DNA of 64,000 nucleotides, taken from positions 62,001 to 126,000 of the forward strand of contig QHWB01000041.1 in assembly GCA_003222395.1 (NCBI GenBank), given 5' to 3'. The position numbers were made by a program, and so were the translations under genes. Each line of letters opens with the position of its first letter. Position 1 is the first letter of the stretch. Of this stretch, positions 35,828 to 45,086 are shown one piece after another. The notes beneath the pieces are model-generated. The model had not been told where the DNA came from. It searched no databases and saw only the letters and a list, made by a program, of their open reading frames with translations. The DNA is from Acidobacteriota bacterium (GTDB lineage Bacteria; Acidobacteriota; Vicinamibacteria; Vicinamibacterales; CAVVIG01).

Positions 35828-36035
35828 ACGCTCGGCTGAAAGCGTAATGAACGCTCGGCTGAAAGCCTCGCGCTACAACGGTCACCGGTAGCGCTACAAC
35901 GGTGACCGGTAGCGCTACAACGGTGACCGGTAGCGCTACAACGGTGACCGGTAGCGCGAGCCTTTCAGGCGAGCGAACAATCCGCGAGCCTTTCAGGCGA
36001 GCGAACAATCCGCAAGCCTTTCAGGCGAGCGGACG
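35828..36035. repeat. Repeat-rich intergenic region with two tandem arrays
   Basis: Between the receptor remnant and the gene at 36070 lie two copies of ACGCTCGGCTGAAAGC (about 35828 and 35851). Four tandem 21-base units of GCGCTACAACGGTGACCGGTA follow at 35870-35953, the first with one base changed. Then come 28-base units beginning GCGAGCCTTTCAGGCGAGCG at 35956-35983 and 35984-36011, with a third diverged copy from 36012. The unit borders form the palindrome GTAGCGCTAC. There are no unique spacers, so this is not a CRISPR. Confidence 0.85.
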
Positions 36036-36069
36036 GCTCGCGGGCCTACGCTAACATCAGGAAGGCATA

Positions 36070-36459
36070 ATGGCCAGGTCGATGTGGCAGCCGAACAACG
36101 TTCAGTGGTGGATGCTTGCCGTCGTCACGCTGGTGATTGTGTGTGCATGGCCGCCGCAGGACGACAGAAGCCTCGCGATGAAGATCGTCAACTGGGCCGT
36201 CGATCCCGCCGGCACGCTGCCGGTGCTGCCCGATCCGCTGGCGCTCGGGCACGGCGACGATCCCGACGCGGTCGCCGAGCATGACGTGCAGGTGCAGCGC
36301 TACGACGAGATGTATTTGAAAGGCGGATGGACGCGGAAGCGGCTCGAGCTGAAGGTGGCGCGCGACCCGTTCACGCCGGCGACCGAGCGCCAGGTGCTCG
36401 CGTTGATTGCGGTCGTCACGGCGTTGCTGGTGTGGCGCACCGGAGCGCGCCACACCTGA
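36070..36459 (+). CDS. Hypothetical membrane protein
   Basis: 129 residues; AGGAAGG is 4 bases before the ATG. One hydrophobic helix lies near residues 13-27 (WWMLAVVTLVIVCAW) and one near the C-terminus (VLALIAVVTALLVW). Between them is a polar loop with DPDAVAEHDVQVQRYDEMY. I do not recognise the family. It is convergent with the NHL gene, whose stop is 13 bases away. Confidence 0.6.
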   Translation: MARSMWQPNNVQWWMLAVVTLVIVCAWPPQDDRSLAMKIVNWAVDPAGTLPVLPDPLALGHGDDPDAVAEHDVQVQRYDEMYLKGGWTRKRLELKVARDPFTPATERQVLALIAVVTALLVWRTGARHT

Positions 36460-36472
36460 GCGTGTTGCTTCA

Positions 36473-37552
36473 TTAGGGCGCGGACGATTTCGCGGTGCCC
36501 TTGATCGTGACTTTCTCCACCGTCCACGTCGAGCAGTCGCCCTTGTAGATCACGTTCTCCGATTCGCAGTGCAGCTCGTGGACGAGACAACCGGCCTGGC
36601 CGTGCCCCTCGCTCGTCTGCGCCCAACCGAGCAGATTGCCGTTCAGATCCACTTTGTAGATCTTGCCGTTGCCGTCGCCGCTGAACAGGTATTGATTCGG
36701 CGCCGGCGACGTGCAGACGCTCCACGGCGCGCCGACGGTCGAAATGATTCGTACGGGATTGAGATCGGGATCGAACACCTGAATGCGGCGGTTGCCGCGG
36801 TCGGCGACGTAGATGTTGCCCTTCGCGTCCGACGTAATTCCGTGCGGCGTGTTGAACTGGTTCGGGCCGGCGCCGCGCGTGCCGAGCGCCTTCACCCACT
36901 TGCCGTCCTTGCTGATCTTGGCGACGCGCGAGTTGTTGTACCCGTCGCTCACGAAGATGTTGTCCTGCGTGTCCCAGGTGACGTCGGTCGGGCGGTTGAA
37001 CGTGCCCGGATTGCCGGCGGGATACCGCTCCGTCTCCTTCTCGCCGCGCTCGAAGAACCGCTCCAGATAATCGATCGCTTCGGTCTTCCTTCCGAGCACC
37101 ATCGACACCATGCCCTGCGGGTTGAACTTGACGATCATGTTCGCGCCCTCGTCGGTCATCCACACGTTGTCGTACTTGTCGACGCGGACCGTGTGGGCGA
37201 ACGACGCGGCGTAGTTGTCCTGACCCCACTGCTTCACGAACTTCAGGTTCGGATCGAACTCGAAGAGCTGCGAGGCGGTCGCGCCCTTCGCGGGGCCCAG
37301 GTTCCCGCTGCGCGTGAAGACGAACAGGTGCCCCTTGGAATTCTTGGCGACGCCGACCGCTTCGCCGATGGTGTGGCCCGGCACGACGAGCGGCAGCACC
37401 TCTTCGGTGACCTGCAGGCGCGGCGTGTTCTTTTCGAGCTCCGCCTGCTTGGCGAGGGCCGCCTGCATTTCAGGGCTCGGACCCGCGCCTCGCTGGGCGA
37501 CGGCCGACGCGCCCAGCAGCATGACTGCGATAACGATTAACGAGCGCTTCAC
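36473..37552 (-). CDS. Secreted NHL-repeat beta-propeller protein
   Basis: 359 residues from GTG 37552 with AAGGAGG 5 bases upstream. A signal peptide (SLIVIAVMLLGASAVAQ) precedes at least five NHL-like blades such as VSDGYNNSRVAKIS, GPNQFNTPHGITSDA and VADRGNRRIQVFDP. It is a clear paralogue of the protein at 20454-21500 (same start context and blade order). The function is unknown; the family includes amidating-lyase-like and scaffold propellers. Confidence 0.85.
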   Translation of the reverse strand: MKRSLIVIAVMLLGASAVAQRGAGPSPEMQAALAKQAELEKNTPRLQVTEEVLPLVVPGHTIGEAVGVAKNSKGHLFVFTRSGNLGPAKGATASQLFEFDPNLKFVKQWGQDNYAASFAHTVRVDKYDNVWMTDEGANMIVKFNPQGMVSMVLGRKTEAIDYLERFFERGEKETERYPAGNPGTFNRPTDVTWDTQDNIFVSDGYNNSRVAKISKDGKWVKALGTRGAGPNQFNTPHGITSDAKGNIYVADRGNRRIQVFDPDLNPVRIISTVGAPWSVCTSPAPNQYLFSGDGNGKIYKVDLNGNLLGWAQTSEGHGQAGCLVHELHCESENVIYKGDCSTWTVEKVTIKGTAKSSAP

Positions 37553-37576
37553 GAGAACCTCCTTGGTAACCGGGTC

Positions 37577-37617
37577 CGCGGCCCTGAAAGGGCCGCGCCA
37601 CCCTGAAAGGGCCGCGC
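37577..37617. repeat. Two REP-like palindrome copies
   Basis: CGCGGCCCT-GAA-AGGGCCGCG (37577-37597) is perfect, and a second partial copy, CCCTGAAAGGGCCGCG, follows at 37601-37616. They sit in the leader of the NHL gene on the minus strand. The core equals the hairpin at 26696-26725. Confidence 0.75.
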
Positions 37618-37654
37618 GACATTGAAGACGACCGGCGAAGTATACGCTCGCCGG

Positions 37655-38071
37655 TCAATAGCCGAGCGGGTCGAGTAGATCGATGACGTGCGGTTTGGCC
37701 GGATCGCTGATGCAGATCTTCTGGCCGCCGGCGAGCTTCTGAGCGTTGAAGAACGCGGCGAGGCTCTGGTTGGCGGGTGACCAGTTCGGCCGCGGCGCCT
37801 TCTTCGACCCGGCGGCCTTCCGCTTCTGTTCCTTCACCTGCTCTTTCTTCCAGTCGGCCGCGCGCGCGACGTCGATTTCGTCGATCGGGTAGGTGAGGTG
37901 GATCTGGAACTTCGCCTTGCCGCGCGCCTTGAACAGCATCTCCAGCGATTCGCGCTCGGGATTGCCATGCTCGCCGTCGCCTGAAAACACGTAGTGATCG
38001 GCCGTGATGCGCTCGAAGAAATCGACCTCGAGATTGTTCGAGCTGCCGTGGTGCGGCACCTTCAGCACGTC
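37655..38071 (-). pseudogene. C-terminal part of an MBL-fold (ComEC/Rec2-like) hydrolase
   Basis: The reading VLKVPHHGSSNNL, a Y-V-F-S-G-D-G strand and HGNPERESLEML is typical of the second half of ComEC-like metallo-beta-lactamase proteins. A lysine-rich tail follows. The HxHxDH-bearing first half is absent. The fragment is joined directly to S8 peptidase sequence near 38072, in another frame. Confidence 0.65.
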
Positions 38072-38803
38072 GACTACGTGTGCGGCCAGAACCGATGCGT
38101 GGCGCCGACGGTGATGACGCCGTCAGCGTTGCCGGGATCGGTGACGCTGAACGCGGCGTATCCCTCGTAGAGACCTTCCTTCGTTTCGAAGTTCTGGTAC
38201 CCGCGGTTGCCTGCGGCCGCGACGACGACGCCGCCGCTGTTGACGAGGCGTTCGCATTCGTTGCACACGGGCGTGCGGCCGCACGCGTAGTTGCGCACGT
38301 CGTGCGGAATCGACAGGCTCAGGTTCGCGCCATGGATCGTGATGAAGCTGTTGCGCTCGTTGATGTCGAGCTGCTTCAGGGTTTTCTTCGCGCCGCTTCG
38401 AGGATCGTGGCGACGTCCGCGGCGAGCGCGGGATCGTCGAGGTACCGGGCGATCTCCGTGCCGTTGTTGCGATCGTTCCACCAGTAGGTCATCGGGACGA
38501 CGAAGCGGACGACTTCTTCGAATGTCAGACGGGCCGCGACGATCCCTGCAGGTACGCAATGTCCGCGTTGCGGATGTCGGAACAATTCGACAGCGCGCGC
38601 GCGACCGTGCCGGCCGCGTACTCCTTGTACGGCGTAATCAACAGCTCGAGCTTCCTGCCGGGGTTCCTCGCGAACTCCACCCAGACGTCGCCGAGGATCG
38701 GCGAGTCCTGGAGCTGACGCCGATCGTCTTCGGGGCAGGGCAGAATGAATTCGACGACCTTGCGGGGAATCTCGATGCCGCTCTGCGCCTTCGTTTTCGC
38801 CAT
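38072..38803 (-). pseudogene. S8 (subtilisin-like) peptidase remnant with several frameshifts
   Basis: The pieces read in order on the minus strand: MAKTKAQSGIEIPRKVVEFI from 38803, then a frame change near 38565 to RLTFEEVVRFVVPMTYWWND. A second change near 38405 leads to RNSFITIHGANLSLSIPHDV, VVVAAAGNRG and VITVGATHRFWPHT. The AAAGN and ITVGA stretches are subtilase core motifs (oxyanion Asn region). The catalytic Ser (GTSMA) part is missing because the gene is cut at 38072. Whether the MAKTK start belongs to the same gene is uncertain. It lies directly behind an intact patatin. Confidence 0.6.
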
Positions 38804-38807
38804 TCGC

Positions 38808-39944
38808 TCAGACTCCAAGCGCCGGATACGGAAACGCGTCCGCCCTGCGCAGCGCAGGATCGACGTGCGCGCGCAGCGCCGCATCGCATACCGCGTATCC
38901 CCAGTTGATCAACCGTTCCTGCAGCGCGTCGTCCATCCGCTTGAGACGCGTGGGCGTTTCCGCCAGCTCGGTGGTTCGGTCGAACGGGCAGGGCAGCGTG
39001 TCGGGCAGACCGTAATCGCCGACATTCGTCCGGATGCCCCAGTACGCTCCCTTCCGCGCGCCCGATTTGTACGAATCGATCAGCAGCCGTTTGCGCAGCG
39101 ATCGCACCTGGTTGTCGACGATATCGAGAATGCGGTAGGCGTGGCGCGCCCAGTCGGTCTTCGGTTCTTCCTGCGGCGGCATTTTTCCACCGCCGTCGCT
39201 CACGAGCACGGTGTCGTACCGCTTCCAGACCGTCTCGAGTCCGAGGTTGTCGTACACGGCGCCGTCGCTGAGCACGACCTTGCTGGTGAACGGCGCGCGC
39301 TGAAGGTCGTATCCCGATCCCGCGGTGAACTGACTCGGATCGAGGCGCAGCTCGAGCGGCGAGAGGAGCGGCGGAAACGCTGACGAAGCCGCAACGGCCT
39401 GCGCGAGAGGAATCGCCGGCGCGCTCACGAGGCCGACGCGATAGTCCCCCATGAACGGCTTCGAGAAGCGCCACAGCACGCCGGACTGCACGTTCGTCGC
39501 GTTGATGACGAACCGCGGCGCATCAGGCAGGTCCTGCAGCGTCGCGTCGCCGAACAGGTGCTGCTGGTACGCGGCGACGACGCGATCGCTGACGCGGCCT
39601 GGAAGCACGAGGCCCAGGATGATCGCGTCGGCGTCGATCGTCTCGCTCGCCAGCGCTCGCAGCGGTTCGACGACGAGGCGGACGAAATCGGCATCGAGCC
39701 GCGCCGGATCGAAACTGAGCTGCTTCCATTTGAGCGCAAGGAGACCCGCCGTAATCGATCCGCCCGAGACGCTCGAGATTCGACTGACGGATCGGAGCAC
39801 GCGCGCCTGGTAGAGCCGCCACAGAACGCCGACGTGAAAAATCATCGCGCGATAGCCTCCGCCCGAGAGGCACAGGCCGACGCCGCGCTGCGGACCGCGA
39901 CCGGGCTCGTCGGTCGGTATCGGCTGAACGGGATCCTGCGGCAT
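38808..39944 (-). CDS. Patatin-like phospholipase
   Basis: I start at ATG 39944 (MPQDPVQPIP), giving 378 residues; sequence before it is low-complexity. Patatin motifs are complete: the oxyanion loop LSGGGYRAMIFHVGVL, the nucleophile SSVSGGS and the catalytic Asp SDGAVYDN. No signal peptide or membrane segment is seen, so it is likely cytosolic. It ends just before the MAKTK start of a degraded S8 peptidase/MBL stretch, and may have been part of a patatin-peptidase-MBL operon. The substrate is unknown. Confidence 0.85.
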   Translation of the reverse strand: MPQDPVQPIPTDEPGRGPQRGVGLCLSGGGYRAMIFHVGVLWRLYQARVLRSVSRISSVSGGSITAGLLALKWKQLSFDPARLDADFVRLVVEPLRALASETIDADAIILGLVLPGRVSDRVVAAYQQHLFGDATLQDLPDAPRFVINATNVQSGVLWRFSKPFMGDYRVGLVSAPAIPLAQAVAASSAFPPLLSPLELRLDPSQFTAGSGYDLQRAPFTSKVVLSDGAVYDNLGLETVWKRYDTVLVSDGGGKMPPQEEPKTDWARHAYRILDIVDNQVRSLRKRLLIDSYKSGARKGAYWGIRTNVGDYGLPDTLPCPFDRTTELAETPTRLKRMDDALQERLINWGYAVCDAALRAHVDPALRRADAFPYPALGV

Positions 39945-40019
39945 GGCACATGATAGTGAAGTCTCGTTCTCTGCGTTTCGGCGCTCCGTCGATCGTCTTG
40001 ACATGTGGTCCCGACGTCG

Positions 40020-40200
40020 AGCACGATAACGCTCTGTGATGACCGTGACGAACTGCTGCGCGTGTTGTCGGGGCCGGGGCCCCGCCTCGTGCTGCGTCGG
40101 TGACGCCGGTCCACAGCGTTCGTAACCGGAAACAGTTCGCAGCCGATCGAAGGCCCTGGGAAGCATGCGATGCCTGCTTCTCAGGGCCTTTTCTTTTTCT
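40020..40200 (+). promoter_or_regulatory. Structured leader ending in a strong hairpin with T-tract (candidate attenuator or sRNA)
   Basis: Bases about 40030-40125 can fold into a long hairpin, with CGCTCTGTGATGACCG near one end and CGGTCCACAGCG near the other. An intrinsic terminator follows: AAGGCCCTGGGAAGCA (40150-40165) pairs with TGCTTCTCAGGGCCTT (40175-40190) over 16 positions with one G-T, then TTCTTTTTCT (40191-40200). The AGGAGG of a small ORF is 10 bases further on. TTGACA near 39999 is a possible -35 box. I recognise no known riboswitch class. It could be an attenuator for the transporter or a separate small RNA. Confidence 0.5.
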
Positions 40201-40223
40201 CGGCGCACGCAGGAGGAAGCGCT

Positions 40224-40316
40224 ATGCGTCTCTCGCTCGATTGGTGGGCCGTCGTCGCTGCAGGTCTCGCGGTCGTTCTCGTGAAGAGCGGGATCGTCTC
40301 CCGGATTCCATGGTGA
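40224..40316 (+). CDS. 30-residue membrane micro-protein upstream of transporter
   Basis: ATG 40224 follows AGGAGG (40211-40216) 7 bases upstream and encodes one hydrophobic helix ([20 protein letters not shown]) ending RIPW. The stop TGA (40314-40316) overlaps the first possible start of the transporter (40310). A DWWAV...G...IPW helix resembles the extra first helix that some YeiH-type transporters carry at their own N-terminus. It is too short for routine gene calling. Expression is likely from the site strength. Confidence 0.55.
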   Translation: MRLSLDWWAVVAAGLAVVLVKSGIVSRIPW

Positions 40317-41491
40317 CGCAGATGAGCACGGTCACGACGCTTCCGGTCGTCGACGCGCGGCGCCCCTCGACCCTTCGAGAACCTCAGGGTCGCCCCGAGC
40401 ATCGTCGAGGGGCGACGGGCTCGGGGCGCCCTCAGCCGGTCGAAAGGGGCGCGCCGCCGTGGGTGCAGATCGTGCCCGGAACGATTCTGCTTGCGGCCGT
40501 CGGCTTCGCCGGAAAAATCGCCGAGCAATCGATCGGGGCCTACGGCCGCGCGCATCAGCTGACGCTGCCGAACATCGAATACGTCCTGTGGGCGATCGTG
40601 TTCGGCCTCATCGTGTCGAACACCGTCGGTGTTCCGGCGGTGTGCCGGAAGGGCGTCGACACCTACGAGTTCTGGCTGAAGGTCGGCATCGTGCTCCTCG
40701 GCGTCCGCTTCCTGCTCGGCGACGTCGTCAAGCTCGGGACGGTGAGCCTTGTCTGCGTCGCGCTGGAGCTCGCCGTCGCGATCCTCGTCATGACCGCGCT
40801 CGGCCGCGCGTTTCGGCTGCCGCCGAAGTTGATCAGCCTGCTGTCGATCGGATCGTCCATCTGCGGCGTGTCGGCGATCATCGCCGCCAAGGGCGCGATC
40901 GAAGCCGACGACGAGGACGCGTCGTACGCGATTGCGGCGATTCTCGCGCTCGGCGCGGTCAGCCTGTTCGTGTTTCCCGTCATCGGCCACGCGTTCGGCA
41001 TGAGCGATCAGGCGTACGGGCTGTGGGTCGGTCTCGCCGTCGACAACACCGCCGAAGCGACGGCGGCCGGCGCGCTGTTCTCGGACACGGCCGGCAGGTT
41101 CGCCGTGCTCGCGAAGACGACGCGGAACGCGACGATCGGCTTCGTCGTGCTCGGCTACGCGCTCCATTGGGCGCGGGCGCGCGCGCGCGACGCCGGCGTC
41201 GGCAACAAGGCGGCGTTTCTCTGGGAGAAGTTCCCGAAGTTCGTCCTGGGGTTCGTCATCGTCTCTGCGCTCGCGACCGCGGGACTGTTTACGCGCGGCG
41301 AAGTCGCCGACCTGGCGAACCTGTCGCGATGGGCGTTCCTGCTCACGTTTGCCGGGGTCGGTCTGCGGACCAACGTGTCGGAGCTGGCGAGACAGGGGTG
41401 GCGTCCGCTGATCGTCGGCGTCGTCGGCGAGTGCGTGATTGCCGTGATCACGCTGGTGATGGTGTTGGCGGCCGCGCGCGCGTTCTCCTAA
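40310..41491 (+). CDS. YeiH-family putative sulfate exporter
   Basis: 393 residues from ATG 40310, or 389 from ATG 40322; both may be reached by re-initiation after the micro-ORF. About nine to ten membrane helices. Family motifs include [48 protein letters not shown] and [15 protein letters not shown]. The N-terminal 45 residues are mostly the in-frame translation of a palindromic element (40369-40454). The family is named for sulfate export, but transport of sulfonates or related anions is not excluded. The end overlaps the convergent PHP/barrel gene by 4 bases. Confidence 0.85.
   Translation: MVTQMSTVTTLPVVDARRPSTLREPQGRPEHRRGATGSGRPQPVERGAPPWVQIVPGTILLAAVGFAGKIAEQSIGAYGRAHQLTLPNIEYVLWAIVFGLIVSNTVGVPAVCRKGVDTYEFWLKVGIVLLGVRFLLGDVVKLGTVSLVCVALELAVAILVMTALGRAFRLPPKLISLLSIGSSICGVSAIIAAKGAIEADDEDASYAIAAILALGAVSLFVFPVIGHAFGMSDQAYGLWVGLAVDNTAEATAAGALFSDTAGRFAVLAKTTRNATIGFVVLGYALHWARARARDAGVGNKAAFLWEKFPKFVLGFVIVSALATAGLFTRGEVADLANLSRWAFLLTFAGVGLRTNVSELARQGWRPLIVGVVGECVIAVITLVMVLAAARAFS
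40369..40454. repeat. Large palindromic element in the 5' coding region of the transporter
   Basis: Outer arms GCGCCCCTCGA (about 40370-40380) and TCGAAAGGGGCGC (about 40440-40452) enclose inner arms with CGCCCCGAGC (40391-40400) and GCTCGGGGCG (40419-40428). It is translated in frame as an Arg/Pro/Gly-rich stretch before the first helix. It resembles widely scattered palindromes of high-GC genomes. Confidence 0.7.
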
Positions 41492-44400
41492 AACACCACG
41501 CGCGCGCCGACGCGAACCGATCGCGGAGGTTGAAAAGCTGTGGGCGTACGGAACGCCGGACCGGTGACGGCGCGCTCCTCGACTTCTTCGGCAAGATTCA
41601 GAAGGTTGTACGCGTCGGCGAACAGCGCCACCCGCCGAGCCGCCGCGGCGAATTCCTTCTGCACTCGCACGTCGAGCGTGGCTGTAAAGGTGAACCGCGA
41701 GCCGCCGTTCGCGTACGCCCGCACGATGTCGGGTCCCTGATTCAGGCCCGGCACGACGACGAGGCGCGCGAACGGCTGACCGTCCTGATAGCGCGCGATG
41801 GCGCCGACACTCACGTTGGACGGGAACCGGTAGACCGTCGTCACCTTGCCCGTGAACGCGCGATCGCCGAAGAGGCGTCCGCGCGCATAGATGGCTGCGT
41901 TCGGATCCAAGCCGAAGTCGCCGACGATGCCCTGATCGTTCTCGCGGCTTTCGAACCCGCGGCTTGCGGCGACGCCTTCGGCCGCGAGTGCCGTAGCGCC
42001 GAAGAGCAGGTACAGGCGATCGTTGATCACCTCCGCGGTGAGCTCCGCGCCCAGGCGGCGAGCGGATCGATCGGACGCATTGGTCAGCAGATCGTCCACC
42101 CGGTACGGGGATGTCGGCACGATGAGCGAGGCGACGTGCAGCGTCTGATCGTCTGTCGTGTGCTCGAGATCCAGGCCGGGATCGCTGACGTTCACGATCG
42201 AATACGCGGCCGCCGGATTGCCCGTGTCGACGACGCCGAAGAGCCGGCGTTCCCACTTGCACAACCCGGCGATCTGGAGCGTGACGCCCGGGCGCGGCCG
42301 CGCGTCGACGCCGAAGATCAAGTCGTTCGCGTACGGTCGACTGAGATTCGGATCGATGCGGCCGACGCGGCCGGGCCCGACGGTGAGCAGCGGAGCGAAG
42401 AGCGCCAGCTCATTCGGTATTCCGCGCCACCGAAACACATTCGCCGACGGCGCGGCGGGATCGCCCCATGCGACGACGTCGAGCGGAACGTCGTAGGCCG
42501 ACTGCGCCGCGCCGACGAACAGCTGCACGGCGCGCGCATCCGAAAGCGTCCAGTGAAACGCCGCCCGCGGCAGAAACGTCGACCACGCGATGTCCTGCGC
42601 CGCTCCGTCAGCGGATGCGGTGAGCCACTCGTACCGCGCCCCGACGTCGAGCGAGCCGCGACTCGCGACGGCAAATCGATCGCTGACAAATGCGGATGCT
42701 TTCGTTGAGCGTCGCTCGGACGTCAGCGACGGAGCGGTCACTTGCCACAGGCGGCTTTGCATCGAGTCGACGAGCTCGGCGATGACGCCGTTGAATCCTG
42801 GCCGAGAGGACGAACGCGCGGCGTCGACATCGACGCCACCTTCCAGACGATGCGTCTTCGTCCGACCGACGGCGCGCGCAGCACGCGCCCCGGCAGACAG
42901 ACGCGCGTCCGCGCGCGCTCCCGTATCGCCGAGTTGCTGAAGCGGCGGCCCGTCGAGGAGCCGCTCGATCGTCACCGTACCTCCGAGCGCCGACTGTGGC
43001 GTCCTCGAGCGACGCGTGTAGCCGGCGAACACGCGCCACGGGTTGCTTGCGGCGTCGCCGTGCGCCCACGTCGACTGCACGTGCACGGACGTATCGTCCA
43101 TCGCCGGTTGGCGATCGACGAAAACGTTCGGGTTCGCGGCGGGGACGGTTGCGCGCTGCAGCGCGCCGACGGCGCGAAATTCATCGGTCGGTGATGCCGG
43201 CACGACGAGGTGAGCGAACGCGGACCCGACGTCGCTGTCCGCTGCCTGGACGCGGCCCCGATTGGTCTGCGACGCCTGCGTCCATGCGCCCGCGAGCACG
43301 AGTCCGGCGCCGCGCGGCCCGATCGGTCCGCCGGCGAGCAGGCTGCCGCGGTTCCAGCCGGTCAGCCGCGCAATCGGCGGCACGGACGAAGTGGCGGTCA
43401 GCGCATCGCCGAACGACGAAGAGGCTTCAGCGGTCGTTGTCCATGCCGCACTGGCGCGTTTCGGCTCGAGCGCGATCGTCATGCCAGGCGTGCTGAGCTC
43501 CGTCGACGCGAGCCCGGCCGCGACCGACACGCGCTGCCAGAGGAACAGCTCGGGTGTGATGAGCGGCACGCCGCCGATTGCCGGATCGGTGACGTTGACG
43601 TCGCCGATACGGTACTCGGTCTGCGTGATAGAGCTGCCGAAGAAGGTCAGTCGCGGCGCAGCGCCGAAGCCGAGACCGCCGCCCGAAATTCGCGTCGAGA
43701 TGGTCTCGGCCTGCGCGGTCTCGAGGAAAGAGAACACACTGTCGGCGGCCGGCAGCGCCGCGACGAGCGCCGCGTCGAACGACGACTGGTAGGCGACCCC
43801 CTCGCGAAGCGCGGTCGGCAACGGCCTGGGCGCGTCCTGAGCGTCGGCCCGGCCCGTCGTTGCGGCGGCGATCGGAATGACGAACGCTGCGACGCGCGGG
43901 AGCTTTCGCGCCTGCCGCCCGCGCCGCTGCCACATCGGGGTCCGGCGGACGAGCGAGAGCGTCAGCAGAGTGCAGACGGCGAGGATGCCGGCGCGCTGAA
44001 AGGAGGTGAGCCACCGGTCGATGGTGGCGGACGGCCATGGCAACGTGGCGCCGTCGTACCGAACGACTGGGTTGAGGTAGAGCGTCCGCGCCGGCGTCTC
44101 GACGACGGTGCGGATGTACGAGTCGCCATCAATAAAAGCGTACGACGCGCGCTTCGTATCGCGGACCACTTTCTTCACTTCGCCGTTCTGCCCCACGAAC
44201 GAGAACCGGGCCTCCGGTCCGGCTGTCGTCACCGTCAGCTCGTCGTCGTGCATGTCGACGCTCGAAATCGTGACGTCTTCCGTTCCGTCGGTGTCGCCGA
44301 TTCGCAGCGTCGCATAGGAACGGCCGGCCTGAAGCGCCGCGACGATGTCGGCGGGCGCCTTCGACGGCGCGTCGATCGTGTTCCAGGCGATCGCGAAGCG

Positions 44401-45048
44401 ATTCGGATCGGAGATGTCGTGCGTGTCGTCGTTGCCGATCGCCCACACCGGATGACCAGCCGACAGCGCCGCGTCCCACAGGTTCTCGGCGGTGAAGCGG
44501 CCGTTGATCACCTCGATCAGCTGATAGCCCGTGAGCCGACGCAAGTCGTCTTCGGAGTAGCTGTAGCCAGACATCGAGGACGGATGCGCGATGGCGACGA
44601 GCGCCGCGCTCTTCCTGACCCGATCGATCACGTACTGCTTCTGATCGACGCCCTGCCACACCGGAAAATCGAACCACGAGACGCGCGTTGCGCCGAGCGC
44701 GAGCTGGTGATGCTTGCCGGCGTTGAAGCCGTGCTCGTACGCCGGCAGCGCATCGGTTCCAGCTTCCGTGGCGATCTTCTGGTAATCGGAAATCGCCGCG
44801 ACCGCGTATCCGCGGCGGCGGTACGCGTCGGCGACCTCGGCGTCGGTTTGCGATGCCGATGTGAGCCCGAGCCACGATCGCCCGTGCGCGTGCAGGTTCG
44901 CGCGATGCCACGTATGAGACGACGAAGCGTATGGATTGTAGAAATGCGATCCGGTGAAGGCGCGCGGCGCGTCGAACCGATACGCCGGGGCACACGCGTA
45001 CGGCAGAGCAAGAACGATCGTCAGCGCTATGAGGGTGGATTTGAACAA
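41488..45048 (-). CDS. Fusion of PHP-domain metallohydrolase with TonB-receptor-like beta barrel
   Basis: 1186 residues. Residues 1-330 follow a lipoprotein-like signal (LALPYAC) and form a PHP/CehA-type domain with NLHAH (51-55), ISDYQK (86-91), AHPSS (154-158) and NDDTHD (206-211), i.e. the metal ligands. A membrane helix lies near 352-366. At 372, Met is followed by a second signal-like stretch ([18 protein letters not shown]). The remainder is an outer-membrane barrel with plug-like start and a final VRVGARVVF. The internal Met (base 43935) has no ribosome binding site. Two secreted proteins joined in one frame are unusual: either a real fusion or an in-frame deletion that removed a stop. 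The PHP part should hydrolyse phosphoesters or related bonds; the barrel substrate is unknown. Confidence 0.75.
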   Translation of the reverse strand: MFKSTLIALTIVLALPYACAPAYRFDAPRAFTGSHFYNPYASSSHTWHRANLHAHGRSWLGLTSASQTDAEVADAYRRRGYAVAAISDYQKIATEAGTDALPAYEHGFNAGKHHQLALGATRVSWFDFPVWQGVDQKQYVIDRVRKSAALVAIAHPSSMSGYSYSEDDLRRLTGYQLIEVINGRFTAENLWDAALSAGHPVWAIGNDDTHDISDPNRFAIAWNTIDAPSKAPADIVAALQAGRSYATLRIGDTDGTEDVTISSVDMHDDELTVTTAGPEARFSFVGQNGEVKKVVRDTKRASYAFIDGDSYIRTVVETPARTLYLNPVVRYDGATLPWPSATIDRWLTSFQRAGILAVCTLLTLSLVRRTPMWQRRGRQARKLPRVAAFVIPIAAATTGRADAQDAPRPLPTALREGVAYQSSFDAALVAALPAADSVFSFLETAQAETISTRISGGGLGFGAAPRLTFFGSSITQTEYRIGDVNVTDPAIGGVPLITPELFLWQRVSVAAGLASTELSTPGMTIALEPKRASAAWTTTAEASSSFGDALTATSSVPPIARLTGWNRGSLLAGGPIGPRGAGLVLAGAWTQASQTNRGRVQAADSDVGSAFAHLVVPASPTDEFRAVGALQRATVPAANPNVFVDRQPAMDDTSVHVQSTWAHGDAASNPWRVFAGYTRRSRTPQSALGGTVTIERLLDGPPLQQLGDTGARADARLSAGARAARAVGRTKTHRLEGGVDVDAARSSSRPGFNGVIAELVDSMQSRLWQVTAPSLTSERRSTKASAFVSDRFAVASRGSLDVGARYEWLTASADGAAQDIAWSTFLPRAAFHWTLSDARAVQLFVGAAQSAYDVPLDVVAWGDPAAPSANVFRWRGIPNELALFAPLLTVGPGRVGRIDPNLSRPYANDLIFGVDARPRPGVTLQIAGLCKWERRLFGVVDTGNPAAAYSIVNVSDPGLDLEHTTDDQTLHVASLIVPTSPYRVDDLLTNASDRSARRLGAELTAEVINDRLYLLFGATALAAEGVAASRGFESRENDQGIVGDFGLDPNAAIYARGRLFGDRAFTGKVTTVYRFPSNVSVGAIARYQDGQPFARLVVVPGLNQGPDIVRAYANGGSRFTFTATLDVRVQKEFAAAARRVALFADAYNLLNLAEEVEERAVTGPAFRTPTAFQPPRSVRVGARVVF

Positions 45049-45086
45049 GAAGTTCTCAAGTTATACACCAGGCGTCAGGCTTCGTA

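Noticed and set aside
35870-36035. Tandem repeats as a CRISPR array
   Set aside because: Units are directly adjacent with no unique spacers and no cas genes.
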